The notes under the pieces: model-generated
The model's database searches: none
Told to the model about the DNA's origin: nothing
Seen by the model: the letters and a program-made list of their open reading frames with translations, nothing else
NCBI GenBank assembly: GCA_019426215.1
Contig: CM033402.1
Coordinates: 8,433,246-8,497,245, forward strand
DNA from: Buddleja alternifolia
Taxonomy: Eukaryota > Streptophyta > Magnoliopsida > Lamiales > Scrophulariaceae
DNA: 64,000 bases
Direction of reading: 5' to 3'
Part shown: positions 11,909 to 23,216 of the stretch, one piece after another
Layout: every line of letters begins with the position of its first letter
Position numbering within the stretch: position 1 is the stretch's first letter
Translations under genes and position numbers: made by a program

Positions 11909-13280
11909 AGACGGATAATGGCAATCAAACAACGTAGTTCTTGAGACTGTCCAACTGTCCCAAGCAACCTTCCAGGTAAAATTGGAGGAGTTGTTGAAGA
12001 CAGATGTGGGTCTTTTGCATCAAAAAATATATTCCTCAACACACAAGCAGCATCGTCGTAACTTCTGCATTTTGATAGTTAATGATTAACATTCGGAAAG
12101 AAAAATAATAAGAAGAAGAATGTGTGCAGGAACTTATGATTGATTGATGAAATGGCTTGCAAGCACACTCTCATCCACAGTCCCTAAGCACAAAAAAAAT
12201 AAAAAAATCATAGAAAGTTTTTTCTCGGAAGGGGAACACATTTTTCAGAAGAATTCCTCGATAACATCTATCTACTAACTCGTTATGAACGTACACTAAA
12301 AATGAAAACGAAATCAGTAACCAGGAAATGTTACTTGTAAGAGTTCTTAACAAAACTCCTTCCACTGACATCATAAACATAGGATCATCCTGTAATAACG
12401 TCAAAAGAAAATCCACAAACCTGTAATAACATCAAAAGAAAATTAGTTAGATTTATAAAACATTGCCGAATAAACTCTTCACAGAAAGACTACCTGATGG
12501 TATCACCAGGTATATATCCACCAAAGGAACTAAATGTAGTAAATACACAAGCTCTGAGATGTTTTTTATGTGAGTTAATGCAATAATGAGCTAGACCAGA
12601 CAAAAAAATGTCAATCAATCCAATACGATTGCAATATATATTTTTCTGAGGGAGAGGAATGAAGTTTTTTTCGAAGTCCAGTGAGATATCGAAAGAAAAA
12701 GTTGGCAATATATATTTCTCATATCATATGGACAGAAACCAAAAAGATAGCACCATAAAGAGAAAACCATTAAACCTGTGTTTCAAATGAATAGCAAAGA
12801 AATAAAGATGAGCAACAACATTTAATCTACAAACAGGTATTACGAAACTCAGAGCATCAACCCAGCCATAAGTACAAAGAAGAAAACCCACAAGAATGGC
12901 GAACTTCACGCTCTACTGGAATGCTTGCAAGGAGCTGTTCCTTTCCATAACAAAAACAACAAACATTAAGAAACGCAAAAAGGAAGAGACTATTAACTTC
13001 ACTAACTGGGCTTCGGGGAACAGGGACGTCTCAAACGAAGCCTATGAAGAAATAAAGATAAAGCACGACTATCGCAAGAGAAATCTCAAAACAAACATTA
13101 ACTTCTTTTATCTCAATACTAGCATCGTCAAGTCCATCCAACATTAACGAGTCCTTGCTGACAAGTGAAACCTTAAGAATATAAAAGAAAGTAAAAGAGT
13201 TAGCTCACCTACAAAAACAAATCAGCAATAAAAGATATTGCGATTACTGACCAAAATACGCGTTAATTGTCCTTCCAAGT
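11909..13280 (-). pseudogene. Exon-like fragments inside CACTA-1 (possible captured host gene)
   Basis: Several short open minus-strand stretches with usable splice borders and protein-like composition. They are about 13215-13277 (LIIDQMGLLDLEGQLTRIL), about 13080-13165 (SLVSKDSLMLDGLDDASIEI), about 12895-12945 (EQLLASIPVEREVRHSCG), 12335-12389 (DDPMFMMSVEGVLLRTLT, AG/GT borders), about 12133-12176 (DESVLASHFINQS) and 11909-12064 (52 codons with AG/GT borders, including [20 protein letters not shown] and [15 protein letters not shown]). They do not resemble TNP2 or TnpA, and I do not recognise the protein. Order and strand agree, as expected for a genomic fragment with introns captured by a non-autonomous CACTA. 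This is inference. Confidence 0.4.
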
Positions 13281-15224
13281 CAAGGAGACCCATTTGATCA
13301 ATGATAAGAAACACTGAATCTCAAGATGGGTGACTAGGAGTCCATGCCAAGAAAAAGCAATTAGTAAACAAAATGCATATATTTATAGATAGAGAAAAGA
13401 ATTGAACAACATGCTTTATTTCAAAAGAGATATACAATTAAAAGCGGGGCGAGTCCAGGATGGGTACCTGCTCTACCCGGATCCATTGCCAAAATTTTGC
13501 CATTACCGGGCATTTAAATGCCCGTTACGTAGTTTTCAACCAACATGCATCCAACAAAAGTATATGAAAATTTGACTTCTAATTCATTCAACAGAAACAG
13601 GTAATGCAACTCAAGAATTCATGATAATTTAATATAATGAACATCATAAGGTGGAAACACTTGACAGAGCACTTAATTACCATCACACTTGAAGTAGCAT
13701 ATCTAATTTTCGTCATACGGCTGACTATGGTCTTTCTTTACAGGAACATCTAAAAACAATAAGTCCTAGATCATGTACTCTGTTTGTGTATTTGTAGTTA
13801 GTGTATGTAAGCAATTCGACATGTCAAATAGTTCTTGGCGAAGAGACGAAACAATGAAGTAAGTTGACGTAGTAGAACAACCAAAAAAATTGAAAATTAT
13901 AAATCAACATGCAATTTCACCTGCTTTCTACCCCCGTGAGTAAGAACGATTAAGGATTATTAGACCGATTAATAGATGGTGTACAAGGATTATAATTAAG
14001 CTAATTAAAATAACATATTCAGAATGGCTTAAGGATTATTTACTAATGATAAACCAATTAGTTAATTGAATTATTTAACTAAGAGACCAATTAAGAAAAT
14101 CCCTAATTATAATGAATTTGGCTCGTAGCTGATTCATAAGCTTATACTAAGAATTACCCGCATGTAACTATGTAATCATTAAACTCTTACAAATTCATTA
14201 TTAGGAGCAATTAACTATAAATAAAAATTAGACAAAAATGGAAGAGAGAAATCCAAGAGAGAACATACCTGCCAGTTGCTGAAAATGGTGAGTTAGAGAT
14301 GCATGTACGTACGTATATCTAATCTGCATTCTCACACATGGAAAGCTAAATAAATTTTAACAAAAGCATAATCACGGCAAAGAAACAAGAGGACACATTC
14401 AGCTCCAAATTGCTGCCACAAGAGCTCTTCTTGAAAACAGCTAATTCCATGTGTAATTCTAACAATCAAAATGAATACAAGCCTAATAGAATGTTGTGGA
14501 TACTGAAGTTCAAAGCATCAACAGCAATAGAAATGAAGTAACCTAAACTTGTTCTGGTAAATGCAAGAAAGAATAAATTAAAGCAACAGGAATAGCAATT
14601 TTCTTACTGAACAAATAAATTCTTGTCCTGAAAAATTCTGCAGCAATTAATTAACTACATATTTCCACGAATTTATCTTCCGATGTAAGGATAGTGCACA
14701 ATCCACCGGAATCTAATAGCGGAAGCTAGTTACACGCACATACAGACACATATATGTACAAATACCCAAAAAAAAAAATACTAAATGAATAACAATCAAA
14801 TGCGAAAAACATTATAGACAGAACAGAAGTATGGTCAAGAGGTGTAAGAGGTGTCTGTACAAGTGCAGATTTCCTCCATTATAAAATACCCCTTTTCTTC
14901 TTTCAGCCTCTTATGAAGATGCAATAAAAATATGCCAACGTATGAATTACCTTCGCCGCCACTGTTAATGGAGGCTGGAGGCGCCATTGTTCAGAGGAAA
15001 GGAAGAGGGTTTGGGTGGAGACTCTGTTCTGCCGCCGCTGTTAATGGAGGCTGGAGGCGCCGCTGTTCGGAGAAAAGGAAGAGACTTTGTTACGCCGCCG
15101 CCACGGTTCAGAGGTTATTGTGCACGATCGCCCCAATATTTGTAGTAATTAAGTACCTTTTGGAACAACTTTTTTAGCGTAGCAAAAAGAGTCGTAACAA
15201 AAGGCTATTTTTTTTGTAGTGACT

Positions 15225-15711
15225 TAAGGCGCATGAGACCTGGATCATCGAGTTGCCTTCATCTGAAGAGGGCCAAGCCTTGGTTGCCAAGTTTAAGGCT
15301 GACTTTTTGGCTTCTAAAGAATTCGAGCGCCTCACTGACGACAAAATCTTCGGGTTCTTTATCAAAGGTTTCGAAGGATGTGTTGCTCAATTCAAGGTGA
15401 AGGGCTTTCCTCCAGAAGGGGTCTCCGCGGATTTCCTAAATTGTGACACAGCTCTCCTTGATGCCATGGCTGCTTCAGGTCCATCCCCTCCTCCAGCCGC
15501 AAATCAACCAGTTGTCGAGTCGCCCGATCTGCCGGTAGGTGGTGCCAAGGCTCCAGCTGAGGCCAATGTTCTAGGTGGTGCAGGAGTTGACGCCCAGGCT
15601 GTCCCCAGTGAAGCCTTGAAAAATTTGATGCTTTCCTTTTTAAGACTTAGTTTTTTACGGGCATATGTAGCCTTAATCTTTCAAAACACCTTTTTGTTTT
15701 TGCTGCTTTGA
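15225..15711 (+). pseudogene. Antisense extra ORF of Tat element, 3' part
   Basis: Continuation of the Transposase_28-like ORF after CACTA-1. The frame resumes as KAHETWIIELPSSEEGQALV, joining the upstream KGTLL when the transposon and one ACT are removed. Next come a conserved FKADFLASKEFERLTDDK helix, a GFEGCVAQFKVKGFPPEGV segment typical of the family's C-terminal half, a Pro/Ala-rich tail and a hydrophobic end (LFLLL). The stop is at 15709-15711. Without the insertion this exon would be intact. Confidence 0.75.
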
Positions 15712-17174
15712 TGGGCTTGTGTTGCCTTTCGACAAATTCTTGCTCATTTTGCTGTCCCTGCTCGGGTTTAGGCTGTTGACATCTTTTTATTATGCATGTT
15801 AAGTTAGACTCGTACTTCTTGCTTTGTTACCTGCATTTTGACATTTTGGTGTGCATATTTTGTTTTATATGCCGAACATGTTTACTTACATTGTTTTGGG
15901 AAGTGTGATGTCCATCTTGCATATGGTGTACTTGCTATGTCTTATAAAAGAAAAGCTTAAGAGTAATTGTTTGCACAAATTCAACTAAGGAATGATCTAA
16001 CCTTACTATTAAATTACCACGATATAGTCACTAGGACAAATAACGAATTAAGTTATCACGACCATACCTCGACCGATGGGCACCTCTATGAGAATATTAC
16101 AACCATACCTTCCTTCTTGTTAACACAAGCATGTCCTCCGAGAAACTGGGTAAGACCTTTTATCTAACATTCCTCACAGGAAAGCCAAAACAAAATGCAT
16201 TAGTTCTCAGGTGGTACCTACCAGACCTACACTGAGCTATAGCCCCAGCTGGGTCAGGTGGTCCACAAATTTTTGCAATCGTGGGGACTTGCATCACCAC
16301 CTCCATCAATTTCTTAGTAACTTCTTGACACGTACAATCGTGGGGACTTGCACTGTCACTGTGCAATCATGGGGACTTGCATTCACATTCTTTCTCTTAT
16401 GTAATCGTGGGGACTTGCATTCATTCTCTTTCTCTTATGCAATCATAGGGACTTGCATCGGGATCGAACACCCTTTTCCAGGTGCGTACAATCGTGGAGA
16501 CTTGTACCACCTCCGTGCAATCACGGGGACTTGCACACGGGATCAAACACCAATCACTAGGCGCGCACAATCGTGGGGACTTGCACCGCAACTATGCAAT
16601 CATGGGGACTTGCATTTGCTTCCTGCCTTATATCCTCTTTTTCCTCCCTCTGTCTAAAATATTCCTTAACGGGCTAAGGTGGCCAGCCCATACCGAAGGT
16701 ATCTTTCCTTATGTACTACATTCTCCGTACCTTTCCCCCTTCATCCTTGTCGCTCCAAACCCCGGTCTTTCTTAAGGTAGGCCCATAGATGTTCACGAGG
16801 ACCTACCCCTCCTTATTTCTCCCTGGCCTAGAGACCGTTTGATCTGTAGGTAAATTATCCCTACCTAGACAGATTCGGGTCCCCACCCAGATAGTACAAT
16901 CCTAACCTCCGGCTACCTCCACTTCACCAGCTACCCTTTACCTCACAATTCATCATACATATTTTACATATAGGCACAACTCAATCTCAAAATTATGGGT
17001 GCTTTGCATGCGGCCCTACAAAGAAGGCTTTACAATCTCTAGGCTGCACCTGAAAATCATAACAACCACAACTTCCAAAAAGGAATATTAGGAAAACTTG
17101 AGTTCTTCACATGATACGAAAGGACACAAAAGATATTAAAAATGGAAATAAAAAGAATAGTGCAACCCTCACGG
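15712..17174 (-). other. Tat element noncoding region between integrase and antisense ORF
   Basis: No coding sequence seen. On the minus strand this is the long 3' spacer that Tat elements carry after pol. 15712-16270 is unremarkable, 16275-16613 holds the 20-base repeat array described separately, and 16690-17170 is pyrimidine-rich and anonymous. The overlapping ORFs at 16211 and 16482 are products of that array, not genes. Confidence 0.55.
16275..16613. repeat. Nine dispersed copies of a TGCAATCGTGGGGACTTGCA motif
   Basis: Near-identical ~19-20 base copies start at about 16275, 16334, 16363, 16401, 16439, 16488, 16517, 16567 and 16595, all in one orientation, with unrelated spacers of 9 to 40 bases. 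Each is bounded by the inverted pair TGCAA / TTGCA around a GGGGAC core. It lies in the 3' spacer of the Tat element. Confidence 0.9.
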
Positions 17175-18579
17175 TTACACGTAAAACTTGTTTAGGTTTT
17201 GCATATTCCATGGGCGAAGAAGTGGCTTGCCCTCCCCATCTTCCAGCTCATATGCTCCTCGAGCTAACACCTTGGTAACCTTGTATGGGCCCTCCCAGTT
17301 AGGGTCCAATTTCTTTACCGTTCACACTGCATCTGCCCTCTTCACCACTAGATCCCCCACTTGGACAGATCTGGCCTTCACTTTTGTTCCTTGACCCTTC
17401 ACGATACGCTGCTTGTATTGTTCGATCCTTAAGCATGCCTTGTCTCTGACTTCGTCGATTAACTCCAGCTCCTCCCTTAGCCTTTCTTCATTTTGATCTG
17501 GCTCAAAGTACCTTACCCGATAGGACTGCACTCTGATCTCCGTGGGTATGACGGCCTCCGCTCCATATACTAAATCAAATGGGCTTTCACCTGTAGTGGA
17601 TTTTGGGGTAGTACAATACGACCATAGTATTGGTAATAATTCTTCTACCCAATTTCCACCCACTCCCTCCAGTCTTTATGACCGACGTTTGGGTATTCAT
17701 GCGAACTTATTACAAAATGGGATGTAGAAATAAACAAATTGACTAGGACAAGAATGTGAAGAAAGAAAGCGAACTTATTACAAAATGGTTAGTGGACATA
17801 CCTGGTCTTTAGACTTTGGACTATTATTCTACTGGTTACCTCGACCTAACCATTTGTTTGAGGGTGGGCAATGGCACTGAACCGCTGCTGAATTCCTAAC
17901 TCTTCGCACCACCTCCTTATCTTGATCCCGCTGAATTGTCTTCCGTTATCGGCCACGATCTCCCTGGGTATGCCGAACCTGCAGATAATGTTTTTCCAAA
18001 AGAAACGAATGACCTTTGCTTCCGTGATCCAGGCTTCGGCTTCAGCTTCTACCCATTTGCTGAAGCAATCGACCAGTACCAGTAAGAACTTCTTTTGGCC
18101 CTTTGCTATGGGAAATGGGCCCACAATGTCCATCCTCCACCTGGAAAAGGGACAAGGGACACTCATGGAGCGCATTGCTTCCGCCCGCTGATGAATGAGA
18201 CCGGAATGTTTCTGGCATTGCTCACATTTTTTTACCAGGTTGGCTGCATCTTCCTGCAGGGTCGGCCAAAAGTAACCAGCCCTTACCGTTTTCCCAGCTA
18301 GGGCTGCTCCACCTATGTGGCTGCCACAATCTCTTTCATGTATTTCTCTTAATATATAATCTCCTTCTTCTTTCGAAGTACACCTTAGGTGGGGATGTAC
18401 GAATGACTTCTTGTATAGCACATCATCGATCATGATGAACCTGGTAGCTCGGGTCTCTGAATTATCTCCGTTCTCCAATCTTCACCTTTCTCTATCTGCA
18501 AGATTTCTTGCTCAGTGCTGGGTTTGGTTAGAGCTTGAATGGTAATACTCCTGGTTTGACAGTCAACGACTGAGCTACC
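17175..18579 (-). pseudogene. Tat-type gypsy pol: end of RNase H and integrase
   Basis: Reading on the minus strand, 18579-18480 encodes the RNase H to integrase linker (SSVVDCQTRSITIQALTKPS). From 18478 the integrase has the HHCC zinc module (HERDCGSHIGG and CEQCQKH) and the DDE core (WRMDIVGPF; VADNGRQF; E in WCEELGIQQRFSAIAHPQTN). The C-terminal part contains PKSTTGESPFDLVYGAEAV, then LDPNWEGPYKVTKVLARGAY and RPWNMQNLNKFYV, with a TAA at 17175-17177. Breaks are a TAG at 17846-17848 replacing Gln of the usual NGQVEV, a 128-base insertion at 17674-17801 and a TGA after KRADAV near 17320. RNase H, RT, protease and gag upstream are absent, replaced by copia sequence at 18580. Confidence 0.9.
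17674..17801 (-). other. Intron-like 128-base insertion in integrase ORF
   Basis: Begins GTATGT and ends AAAG. Removing it joins AAGACCAG to ACTGGAG and gives the conserved KTRLEGVGGNW without a frame change. It contains a 20-base direct repeat (CATTTTGTAATAAGTTCGC, two copies). It could be a spliced intron or a small duplication-type insertion that happens to leave splice-like borders. Confidence 0.6.
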
Positions 18580-20950
18580 CAACATAATGAGACTGCGATA
18601 AGACTAATCCTTCAGAAGTCCTCAGGATTTTAATCCCTAATATGACATCTGCAAGTCCCATATCCTTCACGTCAAAGTTCTTCTTTATCATTCCTTTAGT
18701 ATTCATGATAATTTCATGATTACTACCCATTATCAACATGTCATCGACATATAGCACACTATGGCATATATGTTATGTGTTTTTCTAACACACACACACC
18801 TTTATCACACTCGTTGGTCTGAAACCATTTGACAACATCGTGCTATCAAATTTTTCATACCACTGCTTTGGTGCTTGTTTAAGTCCATATAATGACTTCA
18901 CAAGTTTATATATACTTTCGTCTCCTTTCTAGGAGCAACATACCCCTCGTGTTTTTTCATGTGTATTTCTTCATCTAATTCTCCTTTTAGAAATGCAGTC
19001 TTAACATCCATATGATGTATCTCACGATTATGCAGCGCGGCAATAGCGATGAATAATCTTATGGATGTTATTCTCGTTACCGGAGAATAAGTATCGAAGA
19101 AATCAAGACCCTTCGTTTGTCTGCATCTTTTGACTACCAAACGGGTCTTGTACTTATCAATAGTTCCATCAGTCTTATACTTTCACTTCAAAAGCAATTT
19201 ATAGCCCAAATGCTTACTTTCCTTTGGAAGATCAACCAACTCCCAGATATGGTTGTGCAAAATAGAGTCGATTTCATTATTGATAGTCTGTTTCCAGAGT
19301 TGAGCATCTGGACTGGACATAGATTCCTTAATCGTCCTTGGCTCACCTTCTAATATATATGATACAAAATCAGGACTAAATGATTTTGGAACTCTTGCCC
19401 TTTTGCTACGACGTGGTTCTTCATCCTCCGGATTAGAACTACTCGTAAACTCATCATGTATTATTTTAAGAGGACCTGGTTCTTTTCTTTCCTTACTTGG
19501 AAATATATTCTTGAAAAACGAAGCATTTTTAGATTCCATGATATTACCTTCATGAATCCCTGATATTTCTAAGTTAAGAACCAGAAATAGATAGGAGCTA
19601 CCACTAAGTGCATAACCTATGAATTTGCAGTCAATAATTTTAAACCCTATCTTTACTTGTTTGGGTTTGGATACTTCTACCTTAGCCAAACACCCCCACA
19701 CTTTGAGGTACTTGTATGAAGGCTTTTGACCTTTCCAAAGTTCTTACGGAGTCTCACTCGTAATTTTGTGAAGAATCTTATTGAGAATTTAATTGGCAAA
19801 GAGGATTGCGTCCCCCCACAAATTTTGCGGTAGTCCAAAATTTATGAACATCGCATTCATCATTTCTTTGACAGTGTGATTTTTGCATTTTGCAACGCCA
19901 TTCGATTGAGGCGAATATGGTACTGTTGTTTGATAAATAATTCCATAGTTGGTACAAAATTCATCAAAAGGCGCTTCTTATTCTCCACCTCTATCACTTC
20001 AGATAGCTTTTATCCTTTATTCAAGATGATTTTCAACTTCAGTTTTGTAATGTGTAAACGCTCCAAGCACTTCGTCTTTACTTCTTAGTAAATACACATA
20101 AGAATACTTTGTGCAATCATCTATGAACTTAATGAAATACTTTTTTCCACCTCTAGTTTACATAAACTTCAAACCACAGATGTCACTGTGAATAAGTTCT
20201 AGAGGTGTAGTGTATCTTTCCACAGAAGGAAACAGTTGTTTGACTAGTTTGGCCTCAACCAAAATCTCGCATTTATGTTCATTTTCAATTTTGAAAGTTG
20301 GTAATAAGTTCAAGTTAACCAATTTTTGAATAGTATTATAATTTACATATCCTAGTCTAACATGCCATAAATTGGAATACTCAAGCAAATAAAAGGAATT
20401 TTCAATACTTTTATTGCTTACATTTTCAATTACAATAGAGCGAATTACATTCATCTTCAAAAAGCCCTGCTCAAGGTAACCTTTTCCAACATAAAATCCT
20501 CTCTTTGTTAAAGAAAACCTACCGGCCTCGAAAACTATCTTGAACCCATTCTTTTACCAAAGCTGAACTAGACACCAAATTCATGCGGATCTTCAAAACA
20601 TGCAGAACTTCGATTAATGTGAGCTCTTTGCCTGACGTCATCTTCAGCACCACTTTGCCAATTCCGATCACGGGAGAAGTGACTGAAATTCCTATGAACA
20701 GTCTCTATCCATCAGTTAGGGTATAGGAGGAGAACGCATCTCTGTCAAAGCAGATGTGACGAGTATCCCCAGTATCTATGAACCACTCACTCGTGTTGTC
20801 CACCAAATTGACTTTGAACACGATGGTAGTGAGATCAAGATCAGTCAGATCGATCGGCACCTGGTTGTCAGACAGATCATCGATCATCTCGGTGATGCCC
20901 TGGACATCATCTTCTGCTAAGTGTACCTTACCCTAAACCAGGTTCTGCAC
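18580..20950 (-). pseudogene. Ty1/copia pol: protease, integrase, reverse transcriptase (decayed)
   Basis: Minus-strand copia polyprotein in the order protease, integrase, RT. The protease region is near 20720-20900 (WFIDTGDTRHIC, where DTG is the catalytic motif). The gag-pre-integrase follows (LWHVRLGYVNYNTIQKL), then the integrase start ELIHSDICGLK and further IN fragments to about 19740. The linker is at 19183-19701 (WGCLAKV...; EEPRRSKRARVPKSF). RT is at about 19140-18590 (DTYSPVTRITSIRLFIAIAA, HHMDVKTAFLKGELDEEI, LYVDDMLIMGSN with the catalytic YVDD, then LGIKILRTSEGLVLSQSHYV). Many stops and frameshifts interrupt it. RNase H and the 3' LTR are missing because the sequence switches to Tat RNase H/integrase at 18580. 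The lineage looks Tork/TNT1-like. Confidence 0.9.
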
Positions 20951-20991
20951 CTGGTTCTTTCCTTTGTTCTGGTTTTGACCAAAACCCTTCC

Positions 20992-22149
20992 TGTCACACC
21001 CTACAGAGTCCTAAAAAAAGATAAACCTAATTAGGAAAAGGGATGAGCAAATATCATCATCAAGCATTCTACAATTTCTGTGAATCACATACCTATTTAT
21101 TGGAGTAGATGATATGTTTTTCTCTAGGGACCTCATTAATTATCTCCCTGCACAATAATGAACTTCTGAGTAACATTTATGCCACTATTAGAGGAAAATA
21201 GAGGAATCTTTGTTTTCTTTCTCAACTCTATCCGAGTTATGTCACCTATACGCCAAATCACAACATTCCTCTCTTCGATTACTAAGTTTAAACACTTTCT
21301 CTCTCAAAGTTATTATCGGTACGATTATATTTACATAAGTGATAAGGTACAAGAAGAGAAAACCATAGCAACATCGATTAAATCTCTTTGCTCATTCTTC
21401 TCTCCTTTTCTTCCATCCTTTCCATTCGTGTGTGTGTGTGTCTGAGGTTTGAGATATGGGAGAGGAAAAGGTAGAAATGGTCTATTGTTTTCAAGTGTTA
21501 ATGTAGTAAAGATGTATTTCTATTTACTTTAATTTAGTCAAATAGTCAAAGAAATGATTTTCATTGTTCTCTATAGAAATCTTATGAAGAATGAGAAAGA
21601 ACTCAATATTAAAAGAAGGGAGATAAAAGTATATGCACTAGGAAATGAGGAAAGATAATGGTACAACTACAATTGTCCTAACAGTGGAAGGTTTATCTAA
21701 TGAAAGAACACAAGAAAGGTCAACTCAATTTGATAATTAGGTACAAGCTTACATAACGGTCAATTAGATGAATAAGATTTTCCATAATGATCTAATCGAA
21801 ATTTCAAGTAAAGACAGAATATGAAGAGGAATTGCGAATTAAGAAGGTACTATTAGCCTTCAAAAGAATTCGCATGATCGGATCTTCAGTTCAATAGTAG
21901 TGATTCGGGTTAGAATAACCTTCAAATATCAACTAATCCAATTGGTGTTCAGAACTTAAGAATATAATGAAAACATAGACCTTGAAAGACTTTGAGATGT
22001 TAATGCAAGGAGGTTTAGTGCATAGGATTCTCAAGAAAGATATGTATGGACAATTAGTAATCATGTATACAATTGCTTGAAGGTGATATTTGCTCATCCC
22101 TTCTCCTAATTAGGTTTATCTTTGTTATAGCACTCTGTAGGGTGTGACA
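20992..22149. mobile_element. 1158-bp element with ~65-bp terminal inverted repeats inside copia
   Basis: Starts TGTCACACCCTACAGAGT and ends with its inverse. The inverted similarity continues through AAGATAAACCTAATTAGG and GGGATGAGCAAATATCA for about 65 bases with few mismatches. It separates the copia zinc-knuckle region (22150 onwards) from the protease-side sequence (KGFGQNQNKGKNQ, ending near 20950). Flanks CTTCC and CTGCC (20987-20991, 22150-22154) agree at 4 of 5 bases, so a 5-bp target duplication is possible. No coding sequence. The superfamily is not clear: TGTCACACCC is LTR-like, but the ends are inverted, not direct. Confidence 0.7.
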
Positions 22150-23136
22150 CTGCCCTTGAGACTTATTTTTTTTAGGCTCTTTGCAGTCTCTATCCCAGTG
22201 TCCAGGAGGGCTATAGTTGTAATAGTCATCTCCCCGTTTCAACTTGTCTTTCTTTTTCTGGGAATTCCCTTTGAATTTCCTCTGGAATTTTCTTTTCCAA
22301 TTTGAGCTTTTCGGAACTTCTGCTATGTTTGCCATCGCCTGCATTGAAAGATTCTTATCAGAAACCTGGTTGTCTTCTTTGATTCTGAGTCGGACAACCA
22401 TGTATTATAGACTCATCTCGTTTCTCTTGTGTTTCAAGTAATTTTTAAAAAATTTCCAAGACAGTGGTAACTTCTCAATGATAGAAGCTACTCGGAAGGT
22501 TTCACTCAGAGCCATGTCCTCAGCATGAACTTCATGAATAATTATCTGAGGCTCTTGGACTTGACTCATCACGGACTTAGAGTCCACCATTTTGAAGTCT
22601 AAGAACTTCATGACCATGAACTTTTTCAGTTCGGAGTCCTCAGTTCTATAATTCTTATCTAGTGCCTCCCAGAGGTCTTTTGTAGTTTTCACCGAAGTGC
22701 TATAAAGTGAATCATCTAACCCGCTGAGGATGTAATTCCTGGAAAAGAAATCACAGTTGTGCCAGACATCATATGCCATCCTTAGTTGGTTGTCGGTTAA
22801 GTCCTCCGAGACACAAGGAACATCCTCCCTCAAGAACCTCACCAGGTTCAAAGTGGTGAGATAGAACAACATCTTTTGCTGCTATCTGTTGTAATCAGCC
22901 CTGCTGAACTTCAATGGCCTTTCACCCTGAGCCGGAATAACTGGATTAATCGGTGGAACCATTGTTGGATTAGCTCTGGAGCCAGGAACGGAACCAGAAC
23001 TAAAACCTACACCACCATAGGAACTATGACCAACAATGAGGCCAAGACCAGCACCAGGTCCAAGACAAAAATTAAGAGTAGCGCCATCAATATCACACAC
23101 ATTAGCCAATTGAACAAAGTGACAGCTTTTGAACAA
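22150..23136 (-). pseudogene. Ty1/copia gag (UBN2 type)
   Basis: Minus-strand gag of the same copia element. A Gly/Pro-rich N-terminus (PTMVPPINPVIPAQGERPLK) is followed by LKFSRADYNR, a TAG in place of the usual Trp codon (near 22880), and QQKMLFYLTTLNL. The UBN2 core follows (AYDVWHNCDFFSRNYILSGL, TTKDLWEALDKNY, KFMVMKFLDFKMVD, IEKLPLSWKFFKNYLKHKR). After a frame break near 22402 comes a basic region and a degraded zinc knuckle (YNYSPPGHWDRDC; the first Cys pair is replaced by Tyr-x-x-Ser). The 20992-22149 element cuts the end. Inactive. Confidence 0.88.
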
Positions 23137-23216
23137 TAATAGAATTGAGTGTTAAGATTGTTGGACAAAACTTCACCAAGGTATCAAATGCTAACAATCA
23201 CTAGTACAGAAGAGGT

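Larger units (their letters stand above)
9773..15221. mobile_element. CACTA-1: complete CACTA transposon, 5449 bp
   Basis: Ends are CACTACTAGAAAAAAGGC at left and the inverse of CACTACAAAAAAAATAGCC at right, followed on both sides by TTTTGTTAC subterminal motifs. The 3-bp target duplication ACT (9770-9772 and 15222-15224) is exact. Removing the element and one ACT restores an open frame in the interrupted host ORF. No TNP2 or TnpA gene remains, so it is non-autonomous. It carries about two copies of the ~184-bp repeat also found in CACTA-2 and CACTA-3, and a set of exon-like fragments at 11909-13280. A GC-rich 14940-15110 segment holds a duplicated GTTAATGGAGGCTGGAGGCG unit. Confidence 0.93.

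Noticed and set aside
16211..16775. Two overlapping ORFs of 148 and 97 codons
   Set aside because: Produced by translating the nine-copy 20-base motif; no protein-like composition outside it.
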